This document shows positions 42,141 through 50,414 of a DNA stretch of 64,000 nt, piece by piece. The notes under the pieces are model-generated. The model worked only from the letters and a program-made list of their open reading frames with translations, was not told where the DNA came from and did no database searches. The stretch comes from Sulfuricella sp. Its GTDB lineage: Bacteria; Pseudomonadota; Gammaproteobacteria; Burkholderiales; Sulfuricellaceae. The stretch's first letter is position 1. Each line of letters opens with the position of its first letter. The stretch spans positions 1 through 64,000 of the forward strand of contig JBAZID010000011.1 of NCBI GenBank assembly GCA_041651995.1. The letters run 5' to 3'. The position numbers and the translations under genes were made by a program.

Positions 42141-42680
42141 TCAGGGCTTGTTGCCCGAGCGCAGGTTTTCCAGACTCTTTTCCATTTCGCGTTTGTAGAA
42201 AATAAAGTCTATCTGCGGGGCTGGCGCGCCAAGGCGCACAATCACGGCGGTGATCTGGCCGCGCAGGTGGGCGGCGTGGGTCATGATGTGGGTGAGCGCA
42301 TCGCGTACCCAGATCTGTTGGGGTTGGCCCTGCGTGTTGATATAGCTTATCTGCTCGTCAAAGAAGTCTTCCGGCTGTGCTTCCAGCCAGCGTTGCATTT
42401 CACGTAACTCGAGCCGGAGCGCGTTCTTGAGTTCTTTCCAGTCAGCCACATAAAGCTCTTCCCGGCCTGTGTCCAGGCTGCCGCCCTTGAGACGCAGCAT
42501 CCAGTTGCGTGTCACCAGCAGGATGTGGTTGAGGGTTTTGTGGATGTTTTCGTACATCATGCCCTGATTTCCCTGGCGCGCTGCTTCGTCGAGTACGTCT
42601 ACTGTCGCGAACAGGGCGTCGTTGGCCCAGTGCTGGTAATCGGCCTGGTAAACGAAATGCTTTTTCAACGTGGTCATCAT
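42141..42680 (-). CDS. DinB-family protein (putative metal-dependent enzyme)
   Basis: 179-aa four-helix bundle of the DinB/YfiT superfamily. Possible metal ligands: His45 (TLNHIL), and His129/His133 (LTHIMTHAAHLRGQ). Members include thiol-dependent transferases and many uncharacterised proteins; the specific reaction is not deducible. ATG 42680 (first of two adjacent ATGs) follows GGAG. Confidence 0.83.
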   Translation of the reverse strand: MMTTLKKHFVYQADYQHWANDALFATVDVLDEAARQGNQGMMYENIHKTLNHILLVTRNWMLRLKGGSLDTGREELYVADWKELKNALRLELREMQRWLEAQPEDFFDEQISYINTQGQPQQIWVRDALTHIMTHAAHLRGQITAVIVRLGAPAPQIDFIFYKREMEKSLENLRSGNKP

Positions 42681-42732
42681 GTGGCTTCTCCTGATTGGGC
42701 TTCCAGTCGCGTCAAACACGATCCGCGTTTGA

Positions 42733-43236
42733 CTAATCAGAGGCTCCTAGCTGTTGTTCCAGTAGCGCGTGCAGTTTGACAAAATCCAGCTCACCCAGGG
42801 TTTGCTGGAGGATATGCCCATCCTTCCCGATAAGGAAGGTGGTAGGCGTGAGTTTAACCTGATTGAAGGCATGAGCCGCCTTGCCGTCTGTATCCAGCAC
42901 AATGCTGAAAGGCAGGGCATTCCGGCGGGTGTAATTGCGCACATATTCCGGCGGATCGTAACTCATTGCCACAGCGATCACCTCCAGTCCGCGCTTGTTG
43001 TACTGGCGCCAGGTTTCAACCAGTTGAGGCATTTCCTTGATACATCCGGGGCAGCTGGTGGCCCAGAAGTTGACCAGTACCACCTTGCCGCGCAAGCTGT
43101 CGAGGGATATCTGCTGGCCTTCCAGTGTGGTCAGGGAAAGGGATGGCGCTGCCGGCTTCTGGGTCAGAGTGAGTGCTAACCACGCCAGCAGTGCCAAGAT
43201 GCTGATGGTGATTAGAATGGGTTTCCTGGCCTGCAT
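42733..43236 (-). CDS. TlpA-family thiol:disulfide oxidoreductase
   Basis: 167 aa with an N-terminal membrane anchor or uncleaved signal (about 6-26) and a thioredoxin fold with FWATSCPGCIKEMP; redox Cys62 and Cys65. Cis-proline in LTPTTFLIG. Its ATG overlaps the murU stop (TGATG), so it is in the amgK-murU transcription unit. The longer open frame upstream lies inside murU. Confidence 0.88.
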   Translation of the reverse strand: MQARKPILITISILALLAWLALTLTQKPAAPSLSLTTLEGQQISLDSLRGKVVLVNFWATSCPGCIKEMPQLVETWRQYNKRGLEVIAVAMSYDPPEYVRNYTRRNALPFSIVLDTDGKAAHAFNQVKLTPTTFLIGKDGHILQQTLGELDFVKLHALLEQQLGASD

Positions 43237-43913
43237 CAATTTTCCCTTATTTCCTGATCCAGCTCGGCAAGTCTCTGCGGCGTGCCCACGTCCACCCAGC
43301 GGCCATGATGGTGCATGCCCCCCACTTTGCCGCAGTCCATGGCTTCGCGCAATAGAGGTGCCAGTTTGGCTTTGCTTCCACGGGGAATGGCGCTGAACAG
43401 TTGCGGGCAATAGAGGCCAATGCCGCTGAAGGTGAGCAGGGGCATGCCCTGCGCGCGTATTTTTTCGCCATCCAGGAAAAAGTCGCCCGCGGGGTGGTGG
43501 GGCGGGTTATCCACCATGACCAGGCAGGCAGTCTGTTGATTCATCTGCGCTGCCTTGCGGCACAGCTTTCCATAGTCGAAATCGCAAAACACATCTCCGT
43601 TGACGACCAGGAAAGGCGCGTGGCCAAGCAGGGGCAGCGCATTTGCGATGCCGCCTGCGGTTTCGAGTGCTTCGGCTTCCGGGGAGTAGTGAATGCTTAC
43701 GTTGTAGCGGCTGCCATCACCCAGAAAGTCCTCGATCTGGCTGCCGAGATGGGCATGGTTGATGACCAGTTCACGAATCCCGGCTTGGGCGAGATTCTCG
43801 ATGTGCCATACGATCAGCGGCTTGCCACCGGCTTCCAGCAGCGGCTTGGGGGTAATGTCCGTGAGCGGGCGCATGCGCTCGCCGCGCCCGGCGGCAAGAA
43901 TCATGGCCTTCAA
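43236..43913 (-). CDS. murU: N-acetylmuramate alpha-1-phosphate uridylyltransferase MurU
   Basis: Peptidoglycan recycling: makes UDP-MurNAc from MurNAc-1-P, bypassing fosfomycin-sensitive MurA. 225 aa, nucleotidyltransferase fold with MKAMILAAGRGERMRPLTD and the later LVVNGDVFCD and TFSGIGLY motifs. The TTG at 43913 overlaps the amgK stop (TTGA) and gives the usual N-terminus; ATG 43904 is the alternative. Confidence 0.92.
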   Translation of the reverse strand: MKAMILAAGRGERMRPLTDITPKPLLEAGGKPLIVWHIENLAQAGIRELVINHAHLGSQIEDFLGDGSRYNVSIHYSPEAEALETAGGIANALPLLGHAPFLVVNGDVFCDFDYGKLCRKAAQMNQQTACLVMVDNPPHHPAGDFFLDGEKIRAQGMPLLTFSGIGLYCPQLFSAIPRGSKAKLAPLLREAMDCGKVGGMHHHGRWVDVGTPQRLAELDQEIREN

Positions 43914-44902
43914 AAACTGTATCCCACGGCTGCCTGGCGGTTTTCCAGTTCGTCCAGCAGGCGCAGCAGTGGGCCGAGGCCGCTGTAACGTTCGCACGCC
44001 TTGCGCAGGTAGGTCATGACCAGCGGCATGTCCTTGAGATAGCCGTCCTTGCCATCACGGTGGCAGAGCCGGGCAAAGATGCCCAGTACCTTGATGTGGC
44101 GCTGTACGCCCATCCATTCGAAATCGCGGTAGAAATCATGGAAATCCGTGTTCACCGGCAGGCCCGCTTTTCTGGCGCGTTCCCAGTAACGGATGCACCA
44201 GTCCAGAACGTGTTCTTCATCCCAGCGGATGTAGGCGTCCTTGAGCAGGGAGGCAAGGTCGTAGGTGATGGGGCCGTACACTGCGTCCTGAAAATCGAGC
44301 ACGCCAGGGTTGGGGGCGGACTGCATCAGGTTGCGCGAGTGGTAATCGCGGTGGACGTAGACCTGGGGCTGCGCCAGGTTATTGAGCACGATGAGGGAGA
44401 AGCTGCGCTCCAGCACATCGCGCTGCGAACTGCTCAATTCGATCCGGGCGTGTTTGCCTGCATACCATTCCGGAAATAGCTGCAATTCGCGCCGCAGCAG
44501 TGCATCGTCATAGGCAGGCAGAATGCCTGGGCTGCTGGCGCACTGGATTTTGATCAGGGCGTCGATCGCATCCATGTAAAGGTTATCGGCATTGCTGTCG
44601 TCGATTGCCTCCAGGTAAGTGGTGTGCCCCAGATCGGAAAGCAGCAGAAAACCCTGCTGCTGGTTCTGGGCAATGATTTCCGGCACATGCACCCCGGCCC
44701 TTGCGAAAATCTGCGCCACATGCAGGAATGGGGCGCAATCTTCGTGCTGGGGCGGGGCATCCATGACAATATGGCTGGCGCCATTGGCCGTGACGCGGAA
44801 GTAGCGGCGAAAACTGGCGTCAGCCGACGCCGGTTCGATGCGCCAGCCGCCATCTGGAAATTGCTGCTGCAGCCAGTCTTGCATGAGTTCAGTGCGCGTC
44901 AT
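43910..44902 (-). CDS. amgK: N-acetylmuramate/N-acetylglucosamine kinase AmgK
   Basis: Phosphorylates the anomeric position of MurNAc in cell-wall recycling, working with MurU encoded just downstream. 330 aa aminoglycoside-phosphotransferase fold: catalytic loop VHRDYHSRNLM (about 190-200) and metal-binding LDFQDAVYGPITYDLASLL (about 210-228). Divergent from lptD, the usual betaproteobacterial order. Confidence 0.92.
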   Translation of the reverse strand: MTRTELMQDWLQQQFPDGGWRIEPASADASFRRYFRVTANGASHIVMDAPPQHEDCAPFLHVAQIFARAGVHVPEIIAQNQQQGFLLLSDLGHTTYLEAIDDSNADNLYMDAIDALIKIQCASSPGILPAYDDALLRRELQLFPEWYAGKHARIELSSSQRDVLERSFSLIVLNNLAQPQVYVHRDYHSRNLMQSAPNPGVLDFQDAVYGPITYDLASLLKDAYIRWDEEHVLDWCIRYWERARKAGLPVNTDFHDFYRDFEWMGVQRHIKVLGIFARLCHRDGKDGYLKDMPLVMTYLRKACERYSGLGPLLRLLDELENRQAAVGYSF

Positions 44903-44967
44903 TTGTGGATTTGCTTAATTCGTGAAATTGTGCGATTTTAGCACCTCTTCGAAGCACTCCAATAATA

Positions 44968-47184
44968 ATGCGCACGCGCCTCCCTATTACCGTCATTGCC
45001 CTGCTGACCGTGCCTGTCGCACTTCATGCCGAAGACGGCGCACTTGAGTTGCGTCAGCAAACCACGCTCATTTCAGTCTTTCCGCAAGAAGAGCAGACGC
45101 CGGTCTTTCTTGATGCCGACCGCATGTCGGGGCAGCAGGATGTCGAGATCGAGGCGGAGGGCGAGGTTGAACTGCGCAAGCGGGGGCAGGTGGTGAATGC
45201 CGATCGCCTGACCTACCGCCAGGCGGACGACGAAGTTCATGCCCTGGGCAATGTGAGCATCGAACAGGAAGATTCGCTGGTGACCGGGCCGGAGCTCAGG
45301 ATGAAGCTGGGTACGCACCAGGGTTACATGCGTCAGCCGGTTTATCAAATGACACAGCCTGATGCGCACGGAGCAGCCGGTAACCTGGAATTCGCCGGGA
45401 AAAACAAATACAACATTACGGATGGAACCTACACCACTTGCAGCCCGGATAATAATGACTGGTTCATGCGCAGCAACACCATGGAACTGGACCGCACTGT
45501 CCAGGTAGGAACGGCTTACCATGCCAGCGTGGTGTTCAAGGGCGTACCGATCCTCTATACGCCGTGGATGGAGTTTCCGCTCGACAATCAACGCAAGTCG
45601 GGTTTTTTGCCGCCCACTTTTGGCAGCAGCGACAAAAGCGGCGCCATGTTTTCTCTCCCTTATTACTGGAATATTGCACCCGGGCGGGATGCCACGCTGA
45701 CGCCGCGCATTCTGAGCAGGCGCGGTCTGCAACTGCGCGGCGAGTACCGTTATCTGGATCAGCGCTATGCGGGCATAAGCAATCTCGAATTTCTGCCCAA
45801 TGACAGCCTGAGCGGAACCGATCGTTACAATCTGTTGCTCAATCACCAGCAGTCGCTGGGCGCGGGCTGGTCGGGCGCGCTGAATATACAGAAGGTTTCG
45901 GACGACAATTATTTTCGCGACCTGAATAGTACGATCGCCACAACTTCCCAGGTCAACCTGCCGCGTGAGGGCACGCTGGCTTACAACGGTTATGGCCTGA
46001 GCTTCCTGACGCGGGTGCAGAGCTTCCAGACCCTGCAGGATCCGGAGGCGCCCATTACCCCGCCATACAGCCGCTTGCCGCAGATGCTGCTCAATGGTGT
46101 GTGGCGGAATTTTCCCGCAGTGGATCTGGGCCTGGCCAGCGAGTGGACGGATTTTAGCCATCCCACGCTGCTCAATGGCCAACGTTTTTCCTTCTATCCC
46201 AGCATCAGCCTGCCCTTGAATCAGAGCTTTGCCTTTGTCACACCCAAGATCGGGGTGCACCATACCCGCTATACGCTGACGGAAAACAATCCCGGTGGCG
46301 TGTCGGACCTGACCCGTACCCTGCCCATCCTCAGCCTTGATAGCGGACTTTTCATGGAACGGGATTGGGCTTTGCGCGGCAACGAATATTTGCAGACCCT
46401 GGAACCTCGGCTGTACTACCTTTACGTCCCCTATCAGGATCAAAGCCAGCTACCCAATTTCGACTCGGCGCTGGCGGATTTCAACTACGCGCAGATATTT
46501 TCGGAAAACCAGTTTATCGGCGGCGACCGGATCAATGACGCAAACCAGCTGACCGCCGCGCTGACATCCCGCCTGCTCGACCCGGCCTCCGGCCAGGAAT
46601 GGATGCGCGCAACCATCGGCCAGCGCTATTACTTCAATGATCAGCAGGTGGTTTTGCCGGGCGGGGTCGCGCGCAGTGACAAGTCTTCCGATATCCTGGC
46701 CGCATTCAGCGGCCGGGTGACGCAAACCTGGAGCGTGGATACCGGGTTGCAGTACAACACTGGCCGGCAGCAATTCGAGAAGAGCAATATCGGCGTGCGC
46801 TACCAGCCTGAAGTGGGCAAGGTGCTTAATCTGGGCTACCGCTTTACCCGCGATGCGCTGGAGCAGGTGGATATTTCCTCCCAATGGCCAATACATGGCC
46901 GCTGGCATGGAGTGGGACGCTTAAATTTTTCCTTCCTCGACAACCGGCTTCTGGAGGGGCTGGCCGGGCTTGAATATAATGGCGGTTGCTGGGCGGCACG
47001 CGCGGTGATACACCAGTTTGCCACCGCCACTTCGGAGACCAGCAATTCGATTTTGTTCCAGCTTGAGTTGTTCGGCATGGGCAAAATCGGCTCCAATCCA
47101 CTGGATATACTGAAACGGAACATTTCCGGATTTTCTCCGGCCCATCAACTTTCTTCACCGGCCACAACTTATGAACAGTACTAG
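44968..47184 (+). CDS. lptD: LPS-assembly protein LptD
   Basis: Outer-membrane barrel that inserts lipopolysaccharide with LptE. 738 aa: signal peptide (cleaved near LHA, 20-22), an OstA-like N-terminal domain (about 45-150) with ADRLTYRQADDEVHALGN, then the C-terminal barrel. The DNRRKSGFLPP-type motif appears as LDNQRKSGFLPPTFG near 205. Its end overlaps surA by 14 bp. The ATG has no strong ribosome binding site. Confidence 0.95.
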   Translation: MRTRLPITVIALLTVPVALHAEDGALELRQQTTLISVFPQEEQTPVFLDADRMSGQQDVEIEAEGEVELRKRGQVVNADRLTYRQADDEVHALGNVSIEQEDSLVTGPELRMKLGTHQGYMRQPVYQMTQPDAHGAAGNLEFAGKNKYNITDGTYTTCSPDNNDWFMRSNTMELDRTVQVGTAYHASVVFKGVPILYTPWMEFPLDNQRKSGFLPPTFGSSDKSGAMFSLPYYWNIAPGRDATLTPRILSRRGLQLRGEYRYLDQRYAGISNLEFLPNDSLSGTDRYNLLLNHQQSLGAGWSGALNIQKVSDDNYFRDLNSTIATTSQVNLPREGTLAYNGYGLSFLTRVQSFQTLQDPEAPITPPYSRLPQMLLNGVWRNFPAVDLGLASEWTDFSHPTLLNGQRFSFYPSISLPLNQSFAFVTPKIGVHHTRYTLTENNPGGVSDLTRTLPILSLDSGLFMERDWALRGNEYLQTLEPRLYYLYVPYQDQSQLPNFDSALADFNYAQIFSENQFIGGDRINDANQLTAALTSRLLDPASGQEWMRATIGQRYYFNDQQVVLPGGVARSDKSSDILAAFSGRVTQTWSVDTGLQYNTGRQQFEKSNIGVRYQPEVGKVLNLGYRFTRDALEQVDISSQWPIHGRWHGVGRLNFSFLDNRLLEGLAGLEYNGGCWAARAVIHQFATATSETSNSILFQLELFGMGKIGSNPLDILKRNISGFSPAHQLSSPATTYEQY

Positions 47185-48493
47185 AAAACAGCTGCTTTCC
47201 ATCTATTTTGGCGTTTCCCTGCTGGGGGCCAGTGCGCTTTCCCCCGCCGCGGACACCGTGTCCGCCAGGGTGACCACGCTCGACCGCATCGTGGCGGTAG
47301 TGAACAGTGATGTCGTTACCCAGCTTGAACTCAATGAGCGTTTGCGCATGGTGACCCAACAGTTGCAGAAACAGGGGACGCCCCTGCCGCCGCGGGAAGT
47401 GCTGGAAAAGCAACTGCTGGAACGCGTCATCATGGAACGCGTACAGTTGCAGTTCGCGCAGGAGACCGGGGTCAAGGTGGACGACGCGCAACTCGAAACC
47501 GCCTTGCAGCGTATCGCGCAGGAGAATCGGCTCAGCCAGGAGCAGTTTCGCGCTGCCCTGGAAAAGGATGGCGTGGATTTCGGCAAATTCCGCGAGGAAA
47601 TCCGCAAGGAAATCACCATGGCGCGCTTGCGGGAACGGGAGGTGGATAACCGCATCGCAGTAAGCGATGGGGAAGTGGAAAACTACCTGAGCTCGCGCAG
47701 CGAAGCATTGGGCGGAGGCAACGAGTTCAACCTGGCGCACATCCTGATCCGGGTGCCGGAACAGGCAAGCCCGGAACAGTTGCAGAAATACAAGGCAAAG
47801 GCGCAGCAGGCGCAGGATGAGCTGCGGGCAGGCAAGGATTTCAGGCAGGTTGCCGCCAGCTACTCCGATGCGGCCGATGCGATTCAGGGTGGCGTCCTCG
47901 GCTGGCGTCCTGCCGGCCAGTTGCCCGCCCTGTTCGTGGAGGCGCTGGAGGCGCTGAAAACCGGCGATAGCAGCCAGGTGCTGCGCAGCCCGAACGGTTT
48001 TCATATTCTGAAGCTACTCGACAAGCGCGGCAAGGATGCGCCTTTCGTGGTGCAGCAGACCCGCGCCCGCCATATTCTGATCAAGGTAAATGAAGTCATG
48101 TCCGAGCTGGACGCCAAAAATCGCGCCCTGCAAATCAGGGAGCGCGTGGACAATGGAGCCGATTTTGCCGAACAGGCGCGGCTTCACTCCGAAGATGGAT
48201 CGGCCAGTCGTGGCGGCGACTTGAACTGGTTATCTCCCGGCGATACGGTGCCGGAGTTCGAGAAGGCCATGAATGCCCTCAAGCTGGGTGCTTTGTCCGA
48301 GCCGGTGCGTTCTCCTTTCGGCTGGCATCTGATTCAGGTGCAGGAACGCCGCGACGAAGATGTCAGCAAGGAGCGCAAACGCCTGCAGGCTCGCCAGGAA
48401 ATTCGCGCCCGCAAGGCCGATGAGGCCTATCAGGAATGGCTGCGCCAGTTGCGTGACCGGGCTTATGTCGAGTACCGGCTGGAAGAGAAATAA
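47171..48493 (+). CDS. surA: Periplasmic chaperone/peptidyl-prolyl isomerase SurA
   Basis: Escorts outer-membrane proteins, including LptD, to the Bam complex. 440 aa with a signal peptide (to about residue 27), SurA N domain (LDRIVAVVNSDVVTQLEL, about 37-54) and two parvulin domains, the first from about 190 (FNLAHILIRVPE), the second from about 297 (ARHILIKVNEV). It overlaps the lptD end, indicating coupling, and precedes pdxA as in E. coli. Confidence 0.96.
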   Translation: MNSTRKQLLSIYFGVSLLGASALSPAADTVSARVTTLDRIVAVVNSDVVTQLELNERLRMVTQQLQKQGTPLPPREVLEKQLLERVIMERVQLQFAQETGVKVDDAQLETALQRIAQENRLSQEQFRAALEKDGVDFGKFREEIRKEITMARLREREVDNRIAVSDGEVENYLSSRSEALGGGNEFNLAHILIRVPEQASPEQLQKYKAKAQQAQDELRAGKDFRQVAASYSDAADAIQGGVLGWRPAGQLPALFVEALEALKTGDSSQVLRSPNGFHILKLLDKRGKDAPFVVQQTRARHILIKVNEVMSELDAKNRALQIRERVDNGADFAEQARLHSEDGSASRGGDLNWLSPGDTVPEFEKAMNALKLGALSEPVRSPFGWHLIQVQERRDEDVSKERKRLQARQEIRARKADEAYQEWLRQLRDRAYVEYRLEEK

Positions 48494-48516
48494 AGACATT
48501 CCGGGCAACCCGAACA

Positions 48517-49644
48517 TTGGCCACAAACCCACCGATTATTGCACTCACAGCAGGCGAACCCGCCGGGATTGGCCCGGATCTGTGCGTGCTGCTCGCCCAG
48601 CAGCATGTACCGATGCGGGTGATCGTGCTGGCGGACAAAGCCCTGCTGGCATCCCGTGCCAAGGCGCTCAAATTGCCACTGGCCATCATGGATTATGCGC
48701 CGTTCGCCGACCAGGCCGCTCCGTCCGGCGTACTCGAGGTGATGCATGTCCCCATGGCTGCGCCAGTCCAGCCCGGTAAACTTGATCCGGCCAACAGCGC
48801 CTATGTCCTGGAGACCCTGCGCCTGGCGGTGGAGGGATGCCTGAACGGCTCTTTCGATGCCATGGTGACCGCACCGGTGCATAAGGGCGTGATCAACGAT
48901 GCGGGCATCCCTTTTACCGGGCATACCGAGTTTCTGGCTGAAAAAACCGGCACGTCACGGGTGGTGATGATGCTGGCGGGCGGGACGCCTGCGAGCAGCG
49001 AGCAGGGCCCCGCGCAGCGGGATGTGAGCGTCCGCGAGTATGGCTCGGCACCGCCGGACGCAGGCGTTGCAGCCGCCTCCGGGGTCGCATCCCCACTTCG
49101 TGTGGCCCCTGCTCTGCCCTGCGGCGGTGCGATGCGCGTCGCCTTGGCGACAACGCACTTGCCGCTCCGGGCCGTTGCCGGCGCCATTACGCGGGAAAGC
49201 CTGGCCGAGGTCATTCGCATCCTGCATCACGATCTCATTACCCGCTTCGGCATTGCCCGCCCGCGCATCCTGGTGGCGGGCCTCAATCCGCATGCCGGAG
49301 AAGGCGGACATCTCGGGCGCGAGGAAATCGAGGTCATTTCTCCCGTGCTGGAAGCCTTGCGCGCAGAGGGGATGGACCTGCGCGGTCCATTGCCGGCAGA
49401 TACCCTGTTTGCCCCCCGCATGCTGGCCGAATGCGACTGCGTGCTGGCGATGTACCATGACCAGGGCCTGCCGGTGCTCAAGCACGCCAGCTTTGGCGGC
49501 GGCGTGAATGTGACGCTGGGTCTGCCCATCATCCGCACTTCGGTGGATCATGGCACGGCGCTGGACCTGGCCGGCAGCGGCAAGGCCGATCTGGGCAGCC
49601 TGCTGGCGGCGCTGGATATGGCAAGTGCGATGGTGCGGCAATGA
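48517..49644 (+). CDS. pdxA: 4-hydroxythreonine-4-phosphate dehydrogenase with an internal in-frame insertion
   Basis: Vitamin B6 synthesis: oxidises 4-phosphohydroxythreonine. 375 aa versus about 329 in the family; motifs include TAGEPAGIGPDL, APVHKGVINDAG and metal ligands in GHTEFLA (His136), LRILHHDL-type ILHHDL and NPHAGEGGHLG. The excess is a foreign segment at about 157-204 (starting TPASSEQGPAQRDV, ending ALPCGG), inserted between VMMLAGG and MRVALATTHLPL. Removing it restores a normal sequence. TTG start; no ATG fits. Its stop overlaps rsmA (ATGA). Confidence 0.92.
   Translation: MATNPPIIALTAGEPAGIGPDLCVLLAQQHVPMRVIVLADKALLASRAKALKLPLAIMDYAPFADQAAPSGVLEVMHVPMAAPVQPGKLDPANSAYVLETLRLAVEGCLNGSFDAMVTAPVHKGVINDAGIPFTGHTEFLAEKTGTSRVVMMLAGGTPASSEQGPAQRDVSVREYGSAPPDAGVAAASGVASPLRVAPALPCGGAMRVALATTHLPLRAVAGAITRESLAEVIRILHHDLITRFGIARPRILVAGLNPHAGEGGHLGREEIEVISPVLEALRAEGMDLRGPLPADTLFAPRMLAECDCVLAMYHDQGLPVLKHASFGGGVNVTLGLPIIRTSVDHGTALDLAGSGKADLGSLLAALDMASAMVRQ
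48985..49128 (+). repeat. Palindromic GC-rich element inserted in frame within pdxA
   Basis: About 144 bp (48 codons) absent from the family. Ends show inverted similarity: GAGCAGGGCCC (49000-49010) against GGCCCCTGCTC (49104-49114), with further matching of CCTGCGAGCAGC-type sequence outside and GGGATG / CATCCC inside. This hairpin design resembles a small mobile palindrome. Boundaries are approximate. Confidence 0.7.
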
Positions 49645-50414
49645 AGCATATCCCCAGAAAACGTTTTGGCCAGAATTTCCTGATCGACCGCCAGGTCATT
49701 GCCGATATCGTCGCGCTCATCCGGCCCCAGCCTGATGACATGATGGTGGAAATCGGGCCCGGTCTGGGAGCGATCACGCAGCCGCTGCTCAAGACCTTGC
49801 GCCACTTGCACGTGGTGGAAATCGACCGTGACATCGTGGCGCGGCTGCATCGGGAATATGCGCCCGAACGTCTGACGGTGCATGCCTGCGATGCGCTCAA
49901 GTTCGACTTTGGCAGCCTGGGCGGCGGGCTGCGTGTGGCCGGCAACCTGCCCTACAACATTTCGACACCGCTCCTGTTCCATCTGGCTGACCATGTATCC
50001 TTAATTCGCGACCTTCACTTCATGCTGCAGAAGGAAGTGGTCGAGCGCATGGTGGCGGAACCGTCCACGTCTGCCTATGGCCGTCTGTCGGTGATGCTGC
50101 AATATTATTTTGCCATGGAAAATTTGCTGCACGTGCCGCCGCAGGCCTTTTCACCCGCGCCCAAGGTGGATTCGGCGGTGGTACGCATGATTCCATGGAG
50201 CGAGCGGCCATTTCCGGTTTGCGATGCAAGCCTGCTGGGGCAGGTTGTCACTGCGGCATTCTCCATGCGGCGCAAGACGCTGAAAAATACGCTGCACACT
50301 TATTTGAAGCCAGCCGATTTCGAGCAGTTAGGCATTGCCCCGGGGTTGCGAGCCGAGAATCTGGGCGTGCAGGATTATGTGCGAATCGTGAATCACCTGG
50401 ACCGGAAGGCATGA
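49641..50414 (+). CDS. rsmA: 16S rRNA dimethyladenosine transferase RsmA (KsgA)
   Basis: Dimethylates A1518 and A1519 of 16S rRNA during small-subunit maturation. 257 aa with KRFGQNFLID near 6-15, SAM motif EIGPGLGAIT, and the catalytic NLPYNIST motif near 102-109. ATG overlaps the pdxA stop; its own stop overlaps the GGDEF gene start (ATGA at 50411), giving a tightly coupled pdxA-rsmA-GGDEF run. Confidence 0.96.
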   Translation: MKHIPRKRFGQNFLIDRQVIADIVALIRPQPDDMMVEIGPGLGAITQPLLKTLRHLHVVEIDRDIVARLHREYAPERLTVHACDALKFDFGSLGGGLRVAGNLPYNISTPLLFHLADHVSLIRDLHFMLQKEVVERMVAEPSTSAYGRLSVMLQYYFAMENLLHVPPQAFSPAPKVDSAVVRMIPWSERPFPVCDASLLGQVVTAAFSMRRKTLKNTLHTYLKPADFEQLGIAPGLRAENLGVQDYVRIVNHLDRKA

